Assembly (NCBI GenBank): GCA_030607105.1
Contig: JAUWFF010000013.1
Location: forward strand, 1 to 10,702
Reading direction: 5' to 3'
DNA from: Filomicrobium sp.
GTDB lineage: Bacteria; Pseudomonadota; Alphaproteobacteria; Rhizobiales; Hyphomicrobiaceae
Length of the DNA stretch: 10,702 bases
The translations under genes were made by a program, and so were the position numbers. The notes below the pieces were generated by a model. The model worked only from the letters and a program-made list of their open reading frames with translations, had not been told where the DNA came from and searched no databases. Shown here piece after piece: positions 1-6,260 of this stretch; position 1 is the stretch's first letter; every line of letters starts with the position of its first letter.

Positions 1-1
1 G

Positions 2-562
2 AATCAGGAGGACCCGCCAGGCCTTCGGAAAACTAGCGTGCGCAATGATTGGCGCGGCCGCGTCTGCTTTGCCGCGCCCGCCATCGACGACAAAACCGCC
101 GCGCTCGAAGGCCGCCATTCCGATAGCCGAACGCGCACCGCGGTCCTGCATTTCGCCAAGGGTACGGACCTCGATTTCAAGCCCTTCATGGGCGGCAAGC
201 GCTGCCCCGACCGCCATCGCCAGTTGCGTTCCCGATCCGAGCCCAGCGTGAGCAGTAATTGAATTACGGACGTCCAGTCGGTAACAACCCTCAAGGCTGA
301 GCAGTGACTTGAACCGCTCAAGCGCGCGTCGTGCCCGGCGCGCCTCGAAACCCTCGACCAAGTCGGCCGGCGCGCGCCCCAGTGTCAGTTCAGTTGTCGG
401 TTGATCGATCGCGAGCCCGATCGACCCAAATCGCCGTCCCAGCCCGCCATTAAGATCGAGAAAGCCCAAATGCAGCCGTGCTGGAGCGCTGACACGCACG
501 AGCTTGCCCTCAAGCTGCTTTTCGAGGGGCGTCGATGCATCTCGGTATGGGCTCAACGGCAT
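2..562 (-). CDS. Beta-ribofuranosylaminobenzene 5'-phosphate synthase (RFAP synthase), C-terminus cut by the window edge
   Basis: This enzyme condenses 4-hydroxybenzoate or p-aminobenzoate with PRPP, releasing CO2 or pyrophosphate-linked products, to form the aryl-ribose part of tetrahydromethanopterin; it is cytoplasmic and belongs to the GHMP-kinase fold. The frame is open for 187 codons from ATG at 562 to the left edge, so more than half of a roughly 320-residue protein is visible. The N-terminal segment SAPARLHLGFLDLNGGLGRR (residues 26-44) and the glycine-rich loop AHAGLGSGTQLAMAVG (104-119) are the family hallmarks, followed by a GMAAFERGGFVVDGG stretch (148-162). A GAGAGG-like ribosome site lies just before the ATG. 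It is divergent from the carbinolamine dehydratase gene, with 77 bases between them. Among bacteria this gene marks methylotrophs and a few other C1 oxidisers. The call rests on motif recognition, not alignment. Confidence 0.88.
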   Translation of the reverse strand, partial: MPLSPYRDASTPLEKQLEGKLVRVSAPARLHLGFLDLNGGLGRRFGSIGLAIDQPTTELTLGRAPADLVEGFEARRARRALERFKSLLSLEGCYRLDVRNSITAHAGLGSGTQLAMAVGAALAAHEGLEIEVRTLGEMQDRGARSAIGMAAFERGGFVVDGGRGKADAAAPIIAHASFPKAWRVLLI

Positions 563-639
563 TTGCCTCTCAAGAGTGTCGTCGCGTAGGTTGAATGTAG
601 TGTCCGGTCAATGTTGAACAAACCGTAGGAGAGAGCAAC

Positions 640-1014
640 ATGAGCGAAAGTGAAAAGCCGCTTGTCGAGGCCGAGGTGACAGCCTGGCTCAACGATAATC
701 TACCCCAGTGGAAGCTAGAAGATGGCTGGGTGCGCCGGACTTACAAGACGACCGGCTGGAAGAGCACGCTGATGGTGATCAACACTGTCGGTCATTTGGC
801 CGAGGCCGCCTGGCATCATCCCGATCTGACAGCCTCTTACGCCTGGGTTGAGGTGCGCCTGCAAACCCATTCGGCGAAGGGTATTACCATGAAGGATCTT
901 GAGTTGGCCAGGAAGATCGAAGACGTCGTATCCTGGCAGCCAAGAGCCGAAGGCGGCGCGCTTGAGGGAACCCCGCAGGGCGACTTGCGCTTCTCCTACA
1001 TTAAGTACGATTGA
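640..1014 (+). CDS. pcd: Pterin-4a-carbinolamine dehydratase (PCD/DCoH family)
   Basis: PCD enzymes dehydrate 4a-hydroxy-tetrahydropterins and prevent their rearrangement; relatives occur in tetrahydromethanopterin gene clusters of methylotrophs, where the exact role is less clear. The 124-residue product has the usual small single-domain size. It fits the family pattern E-x3-H-H-P-x5-Y-x9-H-x8-D exactly: E55, H59, H60, P61, Y67, H77 and D86. The two adjacent histidines and H77 are the expected catalytic trio. AGGAGAG lies about 6 bases before the ATG at 640. It is followed 25 bases later by folK on the same strand, suggesting a two-gene operon, and is divergent from RFAP synthase. That neighbourhood suggests a pterin-cofactor job rather than phenylalanine hydroxylation; this is inference from context. 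Confidence 0.9.
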   Translation: MSESEKPLVEAEVTAWLNDNLPQWKLEDGWVRRTYKTTGWKSTLMVINTVGHLAEAAWHHPDLTASYAWVEVRLQTHSAKGITMKDLELARKIEDVVSWQPRAEGGALEGTPQGDLRFSYIKYD

Positions 1015-1039
1015 TCGAAGCCCGCATTGGAGACGCGCG

Positions 1040-1534
1040 TTGAACGATAATGACAGCACGTCGGACGCGTTTATCGCGTTGGGCTCGAACATCGGTGACA
1101 AGATTTCCAACATCGATCACGCCATCAAACTGCTGACCGAACACGACGACGTTCGCCTGTTGGCGCGCTCCCGCGATTACCGGACACCGCCTTGGGGCAA
1201 CACCGATCAGGATTGGTTCGTCAACGGCTGCATCGGCGTTGCGACCCAACTAAACCCTCGTGATCTGCTGCGGCTGTGCCTGGAGACCGAGGAGCGGATG
1301 GGACGCAAACGCGCGGAAAAGTGGGGGCCTCGCCTTATCGACCTGGATGTGCTCCTTTATGGGAATGCGAGTTTCTCGGACACCGAGTTAACCTTGCCGC
1401 ACCCGCACATCACCGCCCGCGCGTTTGTACTCGCCCCGTTGGCGGATATCGCCCCCGACGCCGTGATCGAGGGAAAGTCTGTGTCGCAGTGGCTTGATGA
1501 AATAAACAAAGAGGGTGTTGAGCCGATCGCATGA
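1040..1534 (+). CDS. folK: 2-amino-4-hydroxy-6-hydroxymethyldihydropteridine pyrophosphokinase (HPPK)
   Basis: HPPK transfers pyrophosphate from ATP to 6-hydroxymethyl-7,8-dihydropterin, giving the activated pterin used by dihydropteroate synthase in the cytoplasm. The 164-residue product has the N-terminal ALGSNIGD strand/loop (13-20), the RTPPWG substrate loop (48-53), and the HPPK signature KWGPRLIDLDVLLYG (94-108) with the two metal-binding aspartates D101 and D103, then LPHPH (119-123). I chose TTG at 1040 because GGAG lies 7 bases upstream, the protein then begins directly before the conserved first strand, and no ATG or GTG in frame fits better; extension further upstream would run deep into pcd. 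It follows pcd by 25 bases. Placement beside two tetrahydromethanopterin-type genes leaves open whether it serves folate, methanopterin or both. Confidence 0.92.
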   Translation: MNDNDSTSDAFIALGSNIGDKISNIDHAIKLLTEHDDVRLLARSRDYRTPPWGNTDQDWFVNGCIGVATQLNPRDLLRLCLETEERMGRKRAEKWGPRLIDLDVLLYGNASFSDTELTLPHPHITARAFVLAPLADIAPDAVIEGKSVSQWLDEINKEGVEPIA

Positions 1535-1536
1535 AA

Positions 1537-1568
1537 AACGCCGCGCACAGCAAATCGGGCGCGGCGTT
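1537..1568 (-). terminator. Intrinsic terminator between folK and the cytochrome c gene
   Basis: A perfect 10-bp stem (AACGCCGCGC at 1537-1546, GCGCGGCGTT at 1559-1568) closes a 12-base loop. Read on the minus strand the stem is followed by GTTTTTCAT, a run of five T including the stem base, which is the classic rho-independent form. It lies 49 bases beyond the cytochrome c stop codon. On the plus strand it sits directly after the folK stop but lacks a T-run, so it would be weaker there, though the same hairpin may serve both convergent genes. Confidence 0.75.
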
Positions 1569-1616
1569 GATGCATCGTCTAACAGCGACGGTCGCCATTC
1601 ACTCAAAGCGACCTGA

Positions 1617-2006
1617 TTACTTGGATTGTTTGCCGTCCGCGTCAAAGGTCGCCAAGTAAGCGATCAGGTTCTTGCGCTGCTTTTCTTTCTTGAGACCCGC
1701 AAAGATCATCTTGGTGCCCTTGACCAGGTCTTTGGGCTTTTTGAGGTACTTATCAAGGGTTTCCTCATCCCATTTAAGCCCAGATTTAAGCATGGCTTTG
1801 GAGTATTTATAGCCTTCGACCGAGCCAGCTTCGCGGCCAATAATACCGTTGAGCTCCGGACCGACCTTGTTCTTGGCCTTCTCACCGACAGCATGGCAAG
1901 CTTTGCACTTGCGGAAGACCTTTTTGCCTTTCTTAAGATCGACGTCAGCGGCCGCCACCGTCGGAACAGCGGCAATCATGGCTATGGCTAGAAGTGTCCT
2001 CAACAT
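1617..2006 (-). CDS. Small periplasmic class I cytochrome c (cytochrome c2/c550-like)
   Basis: A soluble electron carrier of the periplasm. The 129-residue precursor begins with a signal peptide, MLRTLLAIAMIAAVPTVAAA, probably cut near residue 20, leaving about 109 residues with one haem. The haem-attachment motif is CKACH (34-38), and M100 in GTKMIFAG is the expected distal ligand, followed by a KNLIAYLATF C-terminal helix (112-121). The mature protein is very lysine-rich, as in carriers that dock to acidic partners. A GAGGGAG-type ribosome site precedes the ATG. It lies 192 bases beyond pqqE on the same strand and ends at an intrinsic terminator. A role accepting electrons from a PQQ dehydrogenase branch or passing them to an oxidase (like cytochrome cH of methylotrophs) is inferred from location only; a general cytochrome c2 is equally possible. 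Confidence 0.88.
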   Translation of the reverse strand: MLRTLLAIAMIAAVPTVAAADVDLKKGKKVFRKCKACHAVGEKAKNKVGPELNGIIGREAGSVEGYKYSKAMLKSGLKWDEETLDKYLKKPKDLVKGTKMIFAGLKKEKQRKNLIAYLATFDADGKQSK

Positions 2007-2198
2007 GGAAAGACGTTCTCCCTCACTAGGATTTCAATGTACGTTGCGCGACTTATGCGGATAGCACGGTCAACTACCACAGTGGCAAGTCCTTTGTGAA
2101 CTCTGCGTGAACCTAGCGCACCAGGTTTATAAGGACTTTCCGACTTTTGTTGAATATCGCGCGTCATTGTCGCGGCTGGAGTGTCGGGAGACTAGCTA

Positions 2199-3356
2199 CT
2201 ATCCAGTTGTTGCCGTGTCGCTTTTACCCATGCGCCGGTAGATAAACTCGGGGGCTGGTTTGTGAGATTCCTGTTCGGCCACCTTGGCCCAATCCGTGTG
2301 ATGCGGCGACAGCGAGCAAGCCGGGTCCGTGTTAGCGGCGTCACCTGTTAGTGCATAGGCCTGGCACCGGCAGCCACCAAAATCGATTTCCTTGCGCGAA
2401 CAAGATCGACACGGCTCCTTCATCCACTCCGTGCCACGGAATTTTTCGAACGCCTGGCCCTTCAGCCAGATGTCCGCCAGCGGACGGTCGCGCACATTAT
2501 CGAACTCGAGCCCCGGCAGCGATTCAGCTGCATGGCAGGGCAGCACGCGGCCTGACGGCGTGACATTCATGACACCGCGTCCCCAGCCGCCCATGCACGG
2601 TTTAGGATATTTGGCGTAGTAGTCGGGCACGACGAAGTCGAAAACGAGAATACCCTTCAGGCGTTCTTTCGCCTCGTTTACGATCTCAACGGTCTTCATG
2701 AAAGCTTCTTGCGTAGGCATCAAAGCGGCCCGGTTCTTCAGTGCCCAAGCGTAATACTGGATGTGCGCGACTTCCAAACGCCCCGCGCCCACCTCAACGC
2801 TGTAGTCGATGATCGCCGGTAGATTGTCGATGTTCTGGCGATGCAGCGGCGCGTTGATCGTCAGCGGCATGTCCAGTTCTCGCACCCACTTTGCGACTTC
2901 GCGTTTCTTATCCGAGCCGCCCTTGTACGCAGCGATCCTGTCAGCATTCGCGGCATCAACATCTTGGATTGACAGCTGCACGTGGTCGAGACCGAGCTCT
3001 TGCAGTTTTGCCAGGCGCTCTTTTGTGAGCAGGACGCCCGCCGTGATGAGATTGGTGTAGAGCCCTGCATCCGCGGCGGTCTTGATAATGTCTTCGAGAT
3101 CTCGCCGTGCGGTCGGCTCACCACCCGACAAGTGGACTTGCAGGATGCCCAGTTCGGCGGCTTGGCGCATGACATCCTGCCATTCGGCCGTCGACAACTC
3201 CGTATTGGAACGTTCAAGCTCGACAGGATTCGAGCAGTAGGGGCATTGCAGTGGGCAACGGTGCGTGAGCTCGGCCAGAAGTCCGACCGGCGCACGAGCA
3301 CAGGTTTCGGAACTCGACGTGTCGGCTTCGCGAGGTAGCGTCGGAGCATCGGTCAT
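2199..3356 (-). CDS. pqqE: PQQ biosynthesis radical SAM enzyme PqqE (PqqA peptide cyclase)
   Basis: PqqE uses S-adenosylmethionine and iron-sulfur clusters to form the C-C bond between the glutamate and tyrosine of PqqA, the first step of PQQ synthesis. The 385-residue product has the radical-SAM motif CPLQCPYC (C34, C38, C41), the SAM-binding LSGGEP (76-81), and a C-terminal SPASM region with the expected cysteine-rich pattern CMGGW, PCHAAES, PCRSC, GGCRCQ and PACSLSP for auxiliary clusters. Length is normal. Its ATG overlaps the stop of pqqD by 4 bases, so the two are probably translationally coupled; it is the last gene of the operon. No convincing terminator is visible in the 190 bases after its stop, so read-through toward the cytochrome c gene cannot be excluded. 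PqqE acts with PqqD as peptide chaperone. Confidence 0.97.
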   Translation of the reverse strand: MTDAPTLPREADTSSSETCARAPVGLLAELTHRCPLQCPYCSNPVELERSNTELSTAEWQDVMRQAAELGILQVHLSGGEPTARRDLEDIIKTAADAGLYTNLITAGVLLTKERLAKLQELGLDHVQLSIQDVDAANADRIAAYKGGSDKKREVAKWVRELDMPLTINAPLHRQNIDNLPAIIDYSVEVGAGRLEVAHIQYYAWALKNRAALMPTQEAFMKTVEIVNEAKERLKGILVFDFVVPDYYAKYPKPCMGGWGRGVMNVTPSGRVLPCHAAESLPGLEFDNVRDRPLADIWLKGQAFEKFRGTEWMKEPCRSCSRKEIDFGGCRCQAYALTGDAANTDPACSLSPHHTDWAKVAEQESHKPAPEFIYRRMGKSDTATTG

Positions 3357-3655
3357 GATTTTACGACTCCCTTGTCTGCGAGGTCCTGTAACATCTCGAT
3401 AATGTCAGCAAGGATCACGTCGGCGGGCGCCTGAAATTGCTCCGACAATGCTTGCGCGATGGTGGTGACGGAGCGTTCCCCGTCACAAAGTTTCAGGACC
3501 TCGACGGAAATTTCGTCAGGTTCGAAGACCCGCTCAGGGGCCAGAATGAGATAAATCCCGCGCCCCGGGTCATGTCTCAATTTGATATGGCGCGGCAGCT
3601 TCAGAACGCTGTCGGCTTGCACGATCAGGCGCGCGGGGGTTTGCGGTTCAGCCAT
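3353..3655 (-). CDS. pqqD: PqqA-binding chaperone PqqD
   Basis: PqqD is the small winged-helix 'RiPP recognition element' that binds the PqqA precursor peptide and presents it to PqqE. The 100-residue product has typical features: the [20 protein letters not shown] strand region (19-38), the [20 protein letters not shown] segment (40-59) and the [13 protein letters not shown] helix (62-74). It overlaps pqqC by 8 bases upstream and pqqE by 4 bases downstream. In Methylobacterium extorquens AM1 PqqD is fused to PqqC; here it is a free protein with its own start, the more common arrangement across proteobacteria. Confidence 0.95.
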   Translation of the reverse strand: MAEPQTPARLIVQADSVLKLPRHIKLRHDPGRGIYLILAPERVFEPDEISVEVLKLCDGERSVTTIAQALSEQFQAPADVILADIIEMLQDLADKGVVKS

Positions 3656-4418
3656 TCATTTCCCCGGGTCGGAATGCTCCTGGTGGAATGTGTCCGCAGA
3701 CGTAGGCATGATGCAGCGCATCAAGCTGCGCCCACAGTACGTTGCACTTGAAACGTACCGCGTCGACACAGGCTTCCTGTTCGATACGGTTCCTCGCGTT
3801 CTGTTTGATATACTCAAGCGCGAAGTCGGCGTCGCGTGGTGCCTGAGTCAGCCGACGCTTGAAGTAAGTCATCACGCTTTCGTCGATGAATTCGTAGTTC
3901 TCCAGCATGCCGGCGATGCGCTCTTTGTGGATTTTTGGCGCGAACAATTCTGTCAAGGAAGACGCCACAGCGACAACCAGGGGCTCTTCGCGGACATATC
4001 GCACATAAGCCTCCACCGCGAACCGTGTGGCCGGCAATGCCCCACGCATGCTGGTGACATAATTGCGGTCAAGCCCCAGACCATCGGTCAGCACCAGCCA
4101 GCGTTCAATGCCTCCGGTCTCACGGTCGAGACCGTCATGGTCGACGACCCGGTGCATCCATTCACGGCGCAGGTCGTTGTCGTGGACCCGCGACATCAAG
4201 GCGGCGTCCTTGCGCGGCACTGCCGTCTGATAGCAGTAACGATTGAGGGCCCACGCCTGCACCTGTTCCTTCGACAATTCGCCGCCATGCAGCATCTTGT
4301 GAAACGGATGCTTGTCGTGATAGCGCTCCGCACCCACGGCGCGGATCGCAGCTTCGAATTCGTCGCGGCTCAGAGGTTCTGAGGGGATGCTTGCGTCGTC
4401 AGGATAGCTGTAGCTCAT
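3648..4418 (-). CDS. pqqC: Pyrroloquinoline-quinone synthase PqqC
   Basis: PqqC is the cofactor-free oxidase that carries out the last step, ring closure and eight-electron oxidation of AHQQ to PQQ using oxygen. The 256-residue all-helical product contains the expected YHDKHPFHKMLHGGELS segment (33-49), the NRYCYQ motif (59-64; YYYQ or YCYQ in relatives), KDAALMSRVHD, and the later EAYVRYVRE and SSLTELFAPKIHKERI helices that carry active-site residues. Length is normal for the unfused enzyme. Its start overlaps the pqqB stop by 4 bases (ATGA), and its end overlaps pqqD by 8, indicating tight translational coupling. Nothing is broken or missing that I can see. Confidence 0.97.
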   Translation of the reverse strand: MSYSYPDDASIPSEPLSRDEFEAAIRAVGAERYHDKHPFHKMLHGGELSKEQVQAWALNRYCYQTAVPRKDAALMSRVHDNDLRREWMHRVVDHDGLDRETGGIERWLVLTDGLGLDRNYVTSMRGALPATRFAVEAYVRYVREEPLVVAVASSLTELFAPKIHKERIAGMLENYEFIDESVMTYFKRRLTQAPRDADFALEYIKQNARNRIEQEACVDAVRFKCNVLWAQLDALHHAYVCGHIPPGAFRPGEMNG

Positions 4419-5347
4419 AGGCTGATTTCCATACCATCATAAGAAACAACCCAACCGGCGCTCTCAATCGCTTTGCGCTCGGGCGAATTATCGTTAAGGG
4501 CCGGATTTGAATTGTTGATGTGAACGAACACTTTGCGCGCGACATCCAGGTTGTCGAACGCCGCGATTGATCCGTCGGGGCCCGACATCGAGATGTGCCC
4601 CATGCGATGACCTGTTTTGGGCAACAGCCCCTGCGACACCATCTCGTCGTCGGTGTAGAGCGTGCCATCGAACAAGACGAGTTCCGCCCCCTTTAGGCGG
4701 GCTGCGAGGGGGGCGTCGACGGCCGCGCAACCCGGAATGTAGAAGAATGATTTGCCGGTGGCCTGGTCGGTGACCTTGAGCCCGATGGTGTCCCCCGTCT
4801 CAGTGCCAAAGGAATCCCCCTTCGAGGCATCTTCCAAATACAGCGCTACTTTGCCCGGGACATCGAAGGCCTCGACCGTGAGGCCGAGTTCAACTCCCGC
4901 CCCGGTCAATGGTGTGGGCGTATCTGAGGCCAGTTCAATTCGCTCCACCTTTTCCGGATTGAGCACGTTGAACACCGAGTTGGCGTTCACCGTCGCCAAC
5001 ACCCTGTCCGATGCGTAAAGCGAGAACGGCTGCCCCTCCCGCAGATTGATCAGGCCGATGATATGGTCGACATCACCGTTCGTCAGGACAACAGCCTTGA
5101 TCGGACTGCTGCGCAAGGGCCCATCAGCAGCCGGCCAGAGTTCCGAGTTCTCATTGATCTGTTGGCGCAGATCAGGCGATGCATTGAGAAGCACCCAGTC
5201 CCGGCCATTACTGGAAGCGGCCAGAGATGACTGTGTGCGGGGACAAAACCCTGGCTTACGAAGCCGGGCGCTCGAACTCATGCGGCCATTACAGTTCCAT
5301 TGCGGGAATCCGCCACCAGCAGCGGACCCCAACACTTTAATCAGCAT
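4415..5347 (-). CDS. pqqB: PQQ biosynthesis protein PqqB (metallo-beta-lactamase fold hydroxylase) with altered cysteine motif
   Basis: PqqB is an iron-dependent hydroxylase of the metallo-beta-lactamase fold that acts on the diamino-acid intermediate released from cross-linked PqqA. The 310-residue product has the hallmark GSAAGGGFPQWNC at its N-terminus (7-19), RTQSS and LLNASPDLRQQI, the metal-region TNGDVDHIIGL (89-99), KVALYLED, FYIPGCA, FDGTLYTDDEM, MGHISMSG and the C-terminal VFVHINNSNP. Oddly, the usual CxCxxC after FPQWN reads C-N-G-R-M-S here, so the second and third cysteines are replaced by Gly and Ser. The ATG at 5347 has no clear Shine-Dalgarno sequence. A 125-base spacer with a hairpin separates it from pqqA; it overlaps pqqC by 4 bases. 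Confidence 0.96.
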   Translation of the reverse strand: MLIKVLGSAAGGGFPQWNCNGRMSSSARLRKPGFCPRTQSSLAASSNGRDWVLLNASPDLRQQINENSELWPAADGPLRSSPIKAVVLTNGDVDHIIGLINLREGQPFSLYASDRVLATVNANSVFNVLNPEKVERIELASDTPTPLTGAGVELGLTVEAFDVPGKVALYLEDASKGDSFGTETGDTIGLKVTDQATGKSFFYIPGCAAVDAPLAARLKGAELVLFDGTLYTDDEMVSQGLLPKTGHRMGHISMSGPDGSIAAFDNLDVARKVFVHINNSNPALNDNSPERKAIESAGWVVSYDGMEISL

Positions 5348-5378
5348 CGGATTATATTAGGTTCTCGTGTCGTCACTG

Positions 5379-5400
5379 CGGGCCTGCTGCAACGGGCCCG
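5379..5400 (-). other. Second small inverted repeat in the pqqA-pqqB spacer
   Basis: CGGGCC at 5379-5384 pairs with GGCCCG at 5395-5400 around a 10-base loop. It lies between the main spacer hairpin and the pqqB start. On its own it is short; together with the neighbouring hairpin it could add to the processing or attenuation signal of the pqq transcript. Confidence 0.35.
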
Positions 5401-5410
5401 AAATAAGAAA

Positions 5411-5434
5411 CGGTGGCCGAGAGCTCGACCACCG
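5411..5434 (-). terminator. Hairpin between pqqA and pqqB, probable attenuator or processing site
   Basis: CGGTGG (5411-5416) pairs with CCACCG (5429-5434), then after one C/A mismatch CGA (5418-5420) pairs with TCG (5425-5427), giving about nine base pairs around a tetraloop. On the minus strand the stem is followed by the T-rich GTTTCTTATTTC, terminator-like though without an unbroken T-run. It starts 38 bases after the pqqA stop. Partial termination or RNA stabilisation here would yield more pqqA message than pqqBCDE message, as is known for other pqq operons where the precursor peptide is needed in excess. Confidence 0.6.
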
Positions 5435-5472
5435 CCTCGACATGCAGAGCATGTTAAGGTCGATTACACCAA

Positions 5473-5562
5473 TCAGATGATGTCGATCTCGGCTGGAAGA
5501 TAGCTGGTTACTTCAAGGCCGACTTCCTGCTCGCGAACCTGCGGCTTGCTCCAAACCTTCAT
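5473..5562 (-). CDS. pqqA: PQQ precursor peptide PqqA
   Basis: This 29-residue ribosomal peptide supplies the glutamate and tyrosine that become PQQ. The sequence begins MKVWSKPQVREQEVGL and carries the invariant E-x3-Y unit as E17-V-T-S-Y21, followed by LPAEIDII, a common PqqA tail. An excellent ribosome-binding site, AAAGGAGAAGAAT, directly precedes the ATG at 5562, which fits the need for high expression of a substrate peptide. It is the first gene of the operon; the next gene, pqqB, follows after a 125-base hairpin-bearing spacer. Upstream is an A/T-rich leader of about 257 bases. No pqqF/pqqG-type protease gene accompanies it in this window, so the cleavage function must be encoded elsewhere. 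Confidence 0.95.
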   Translation of the reverse strand: MKVWSKPQVREQEVGLEVTSYLPAEIDII

Positions 5563-5634
5563 ATTCTTCTCCTTTCAAAATGTTATTTTTTTCGACGTTG
5601 GGCGGGTCAGAATTCCCTCTCAACTTAGTATTTA

Positions 5635-5826
5635 TTAAGCACCGAACACTGCTGATTGCAAGAGTGTAAGTTCCAGATCGGAAGGCTTTTTGAAGTAATT
5701 CTTCTGATAGATGTCATTAGGTCTTGCGGTTGTAATGATATAACAGATAGATGTAAGGAGGTTATACAGTATCTGTTCTGTTATTTCATTTCCCAGCGTA
5801 ATCGACCGTGCCGCATCACTCACCAT
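5635..5826 (-). CDS. Possible 63-residue ORF between gloA and pqqA
   Basis: I do not recognise this product and am unsure it is real. A frame starting with ATG at 5826, inside the last codons of gloA (7-base overlap with its stop), runs 63 codons to TAA at 5635-5637. The product starts MVSDAARSITLGNEI, has a hydrophobic middle ILYNLLTSICYIITTA and ends KKPSDLELTLLQSAVFGA. A purine-rich AGGGGA sits directly against the ATG, too close for a good ribosome site. Codon use is A/T-rich, unlike the neighbouring genes, and the ORF occupies the repeat-bearing leader of pqqA. It could be a small coupled protein of the gloA transcript, or simply open A/T-rich leader DNA. Confidence 0.2.
   Translation of the reverse strand: MVSDAARSITLGNEITEQILYNLLTSICYIITTARPNDIYQKNYFKKPSDLELTLLQSAVFGA
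5706..5754. repeat. Direct repeat GATAGATGT, two copies 40 bases apart
   Basis: GATAGATGT occurs at 5706-5714 and again at 5746-5754. The start-to-start distance is exactly 40 bases, close to four helical turns, so both copies face the same side of the DNA. They lie upstream of pqqA, about 150-200 bases from its start codon. Two half-sites for a regulator is one reading; chance similarity in A/T-rich DNA is the other. Confidence 0.35.
5742..5777. repeat. Inverted repeat AACAGATA/TATCTGTT upstream of pqqA
   Basis: AACAGATA at 5742-5749 is the reverse complement of TATCTGTT at 5770-5777, with 20 bases between. The left arm overlaps the second copy of the direct repeat. It could be an operator, or a weak terminator for gloA, whose stop lies about 45 bases before it on the minus strand; there is no T-run to favour the latter. 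Confidence 0.35.
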
Positions 5827-6260
5827 TCCCCTGTATTTTCCATCGACGCCCAAGGTTCGCGCGGGTCCAAGGCCTCGCCCTTTTGCAGCAATTCTATTGA
5901 GATGTTGTCCGGGCACCTTATGAAGGCCATGCGTCCGTCACGAGGTGGCCGGTTTATGGTGACGCCAGCATCAACGATGCGTTGGCAGGTCGCATAGATA
6001 TCATCAACCTCGTAGGCTAGGTGACCGAAGTTCCGACCAGAGGGGTAAGTTGCAGGGTCCCAATTGTAAGTAAGCTCCAACATCGGTGCCATGTCTTCGG
6101 CGGCTCTGCGCCGGTCTTCAGGGGCCGCAAGGAAGATCAGTGTGAATCGCCCTTTCTCGTTATCTACTCGACGCATCTCCCGCATACCGAGCACGTCGCA
6201 GTAGAACTTCAAACTTTCATCCACATCGGTGATGCGGACCATTGTGTGTAGATAGCGCAT
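5820..6260 (-). CDS. gloA: Lactoylglutathione lyase (glyoxalase I, VOC superfamily)
   Basis: Glyoxalase I isomerises the hemithioacetal of glutathione and methylglyoxal to S-lactoylglutathione in the cytoplasm. The 146-residue product starts MRYLHTMVRITDVDESLKFY, as in GloA, and shows the four metal ligands at the expected places: H5, E62 in LELTYNW, H80 in FGHLAYEV and E123 in ISIELLQ. The CPDN (117-120) before the last ligand replaces the usual DPDG. A C-terminal tail of about 20 residues extends past the domain. AAGGAAG lies about 8 bases upstream of the ATG. It is on the pqq strand, upstream of pqqA, with 257 bases between, so co-transcription is possible but not needed. Aldehyde detoxification fits a methylotroph but the gene is widespread. 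Confidence 0.93.
   Translation of the reverse strand: MRYLHTMVRITDVDESLKFYCDVLGMREMRRVDNEKGRFTLIFLAAPEDRRRAAEDMAPMLELTYNWDPATYPSGRNFGHLAYEVDDIYATCQRIVDAGVTINRPPRDGRMAFIRCPDNISIELLQKGEALDPREPWASMENTGEW

Larger units (their letters stand above)
5563..5819 (-). promoter_or_regulatory. A/T-rich pqqA leader and probable promoter region
   Basis: This stretch between gloA and pqqA is clearly richer in A/T than the flanking genes and should hold the pqqA promoter. A weak sigma70-like pair on the minus strand is TTGCAA (5656-5661) and TAATAA (5632-5637) with an 18-base spacer; the -10 matches the consensus poorly, so the exact promoter is uncertain. The stretch also holds a 9-base direct repeat and an 8-base inverted repeat, listed separately, and a possible small ORF. 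Confidence 0.4.

Noticed and set aside
4..321. 105-codon minus-strand ORF at the left edge
   Set aside because: It is out of frame with the RFAP synthase frame, which has clear family motifs over the same bases.
899..1039. Extension of the folK frame upstream to an ATG inside pcd
   Set aside because: It would overlap pcd by over 100 bases in another frame, and HPPK proteins start right before the ALGSN strand, which TTG at 1040 with its GGAG site gives.
3582..4382. 266-codon plus-strand ORF
   Set aside because: It is antisense to pqqC and pqqD, whose products are unmistakable; it is a shadow of their codon bias.
5351..5356. TATAAT on the minus strand just before pqqB
   Set aside because: It sits 3 bases from the start codon, too close to act as a -10 for pqqB; probably chance in a short A/T patch.
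5755..5761. Perfect AAGGAGG on the plus strand
   Set aside because: No start codon follows at a usable distance, and the plus-strand frame here is antisense to gloA.
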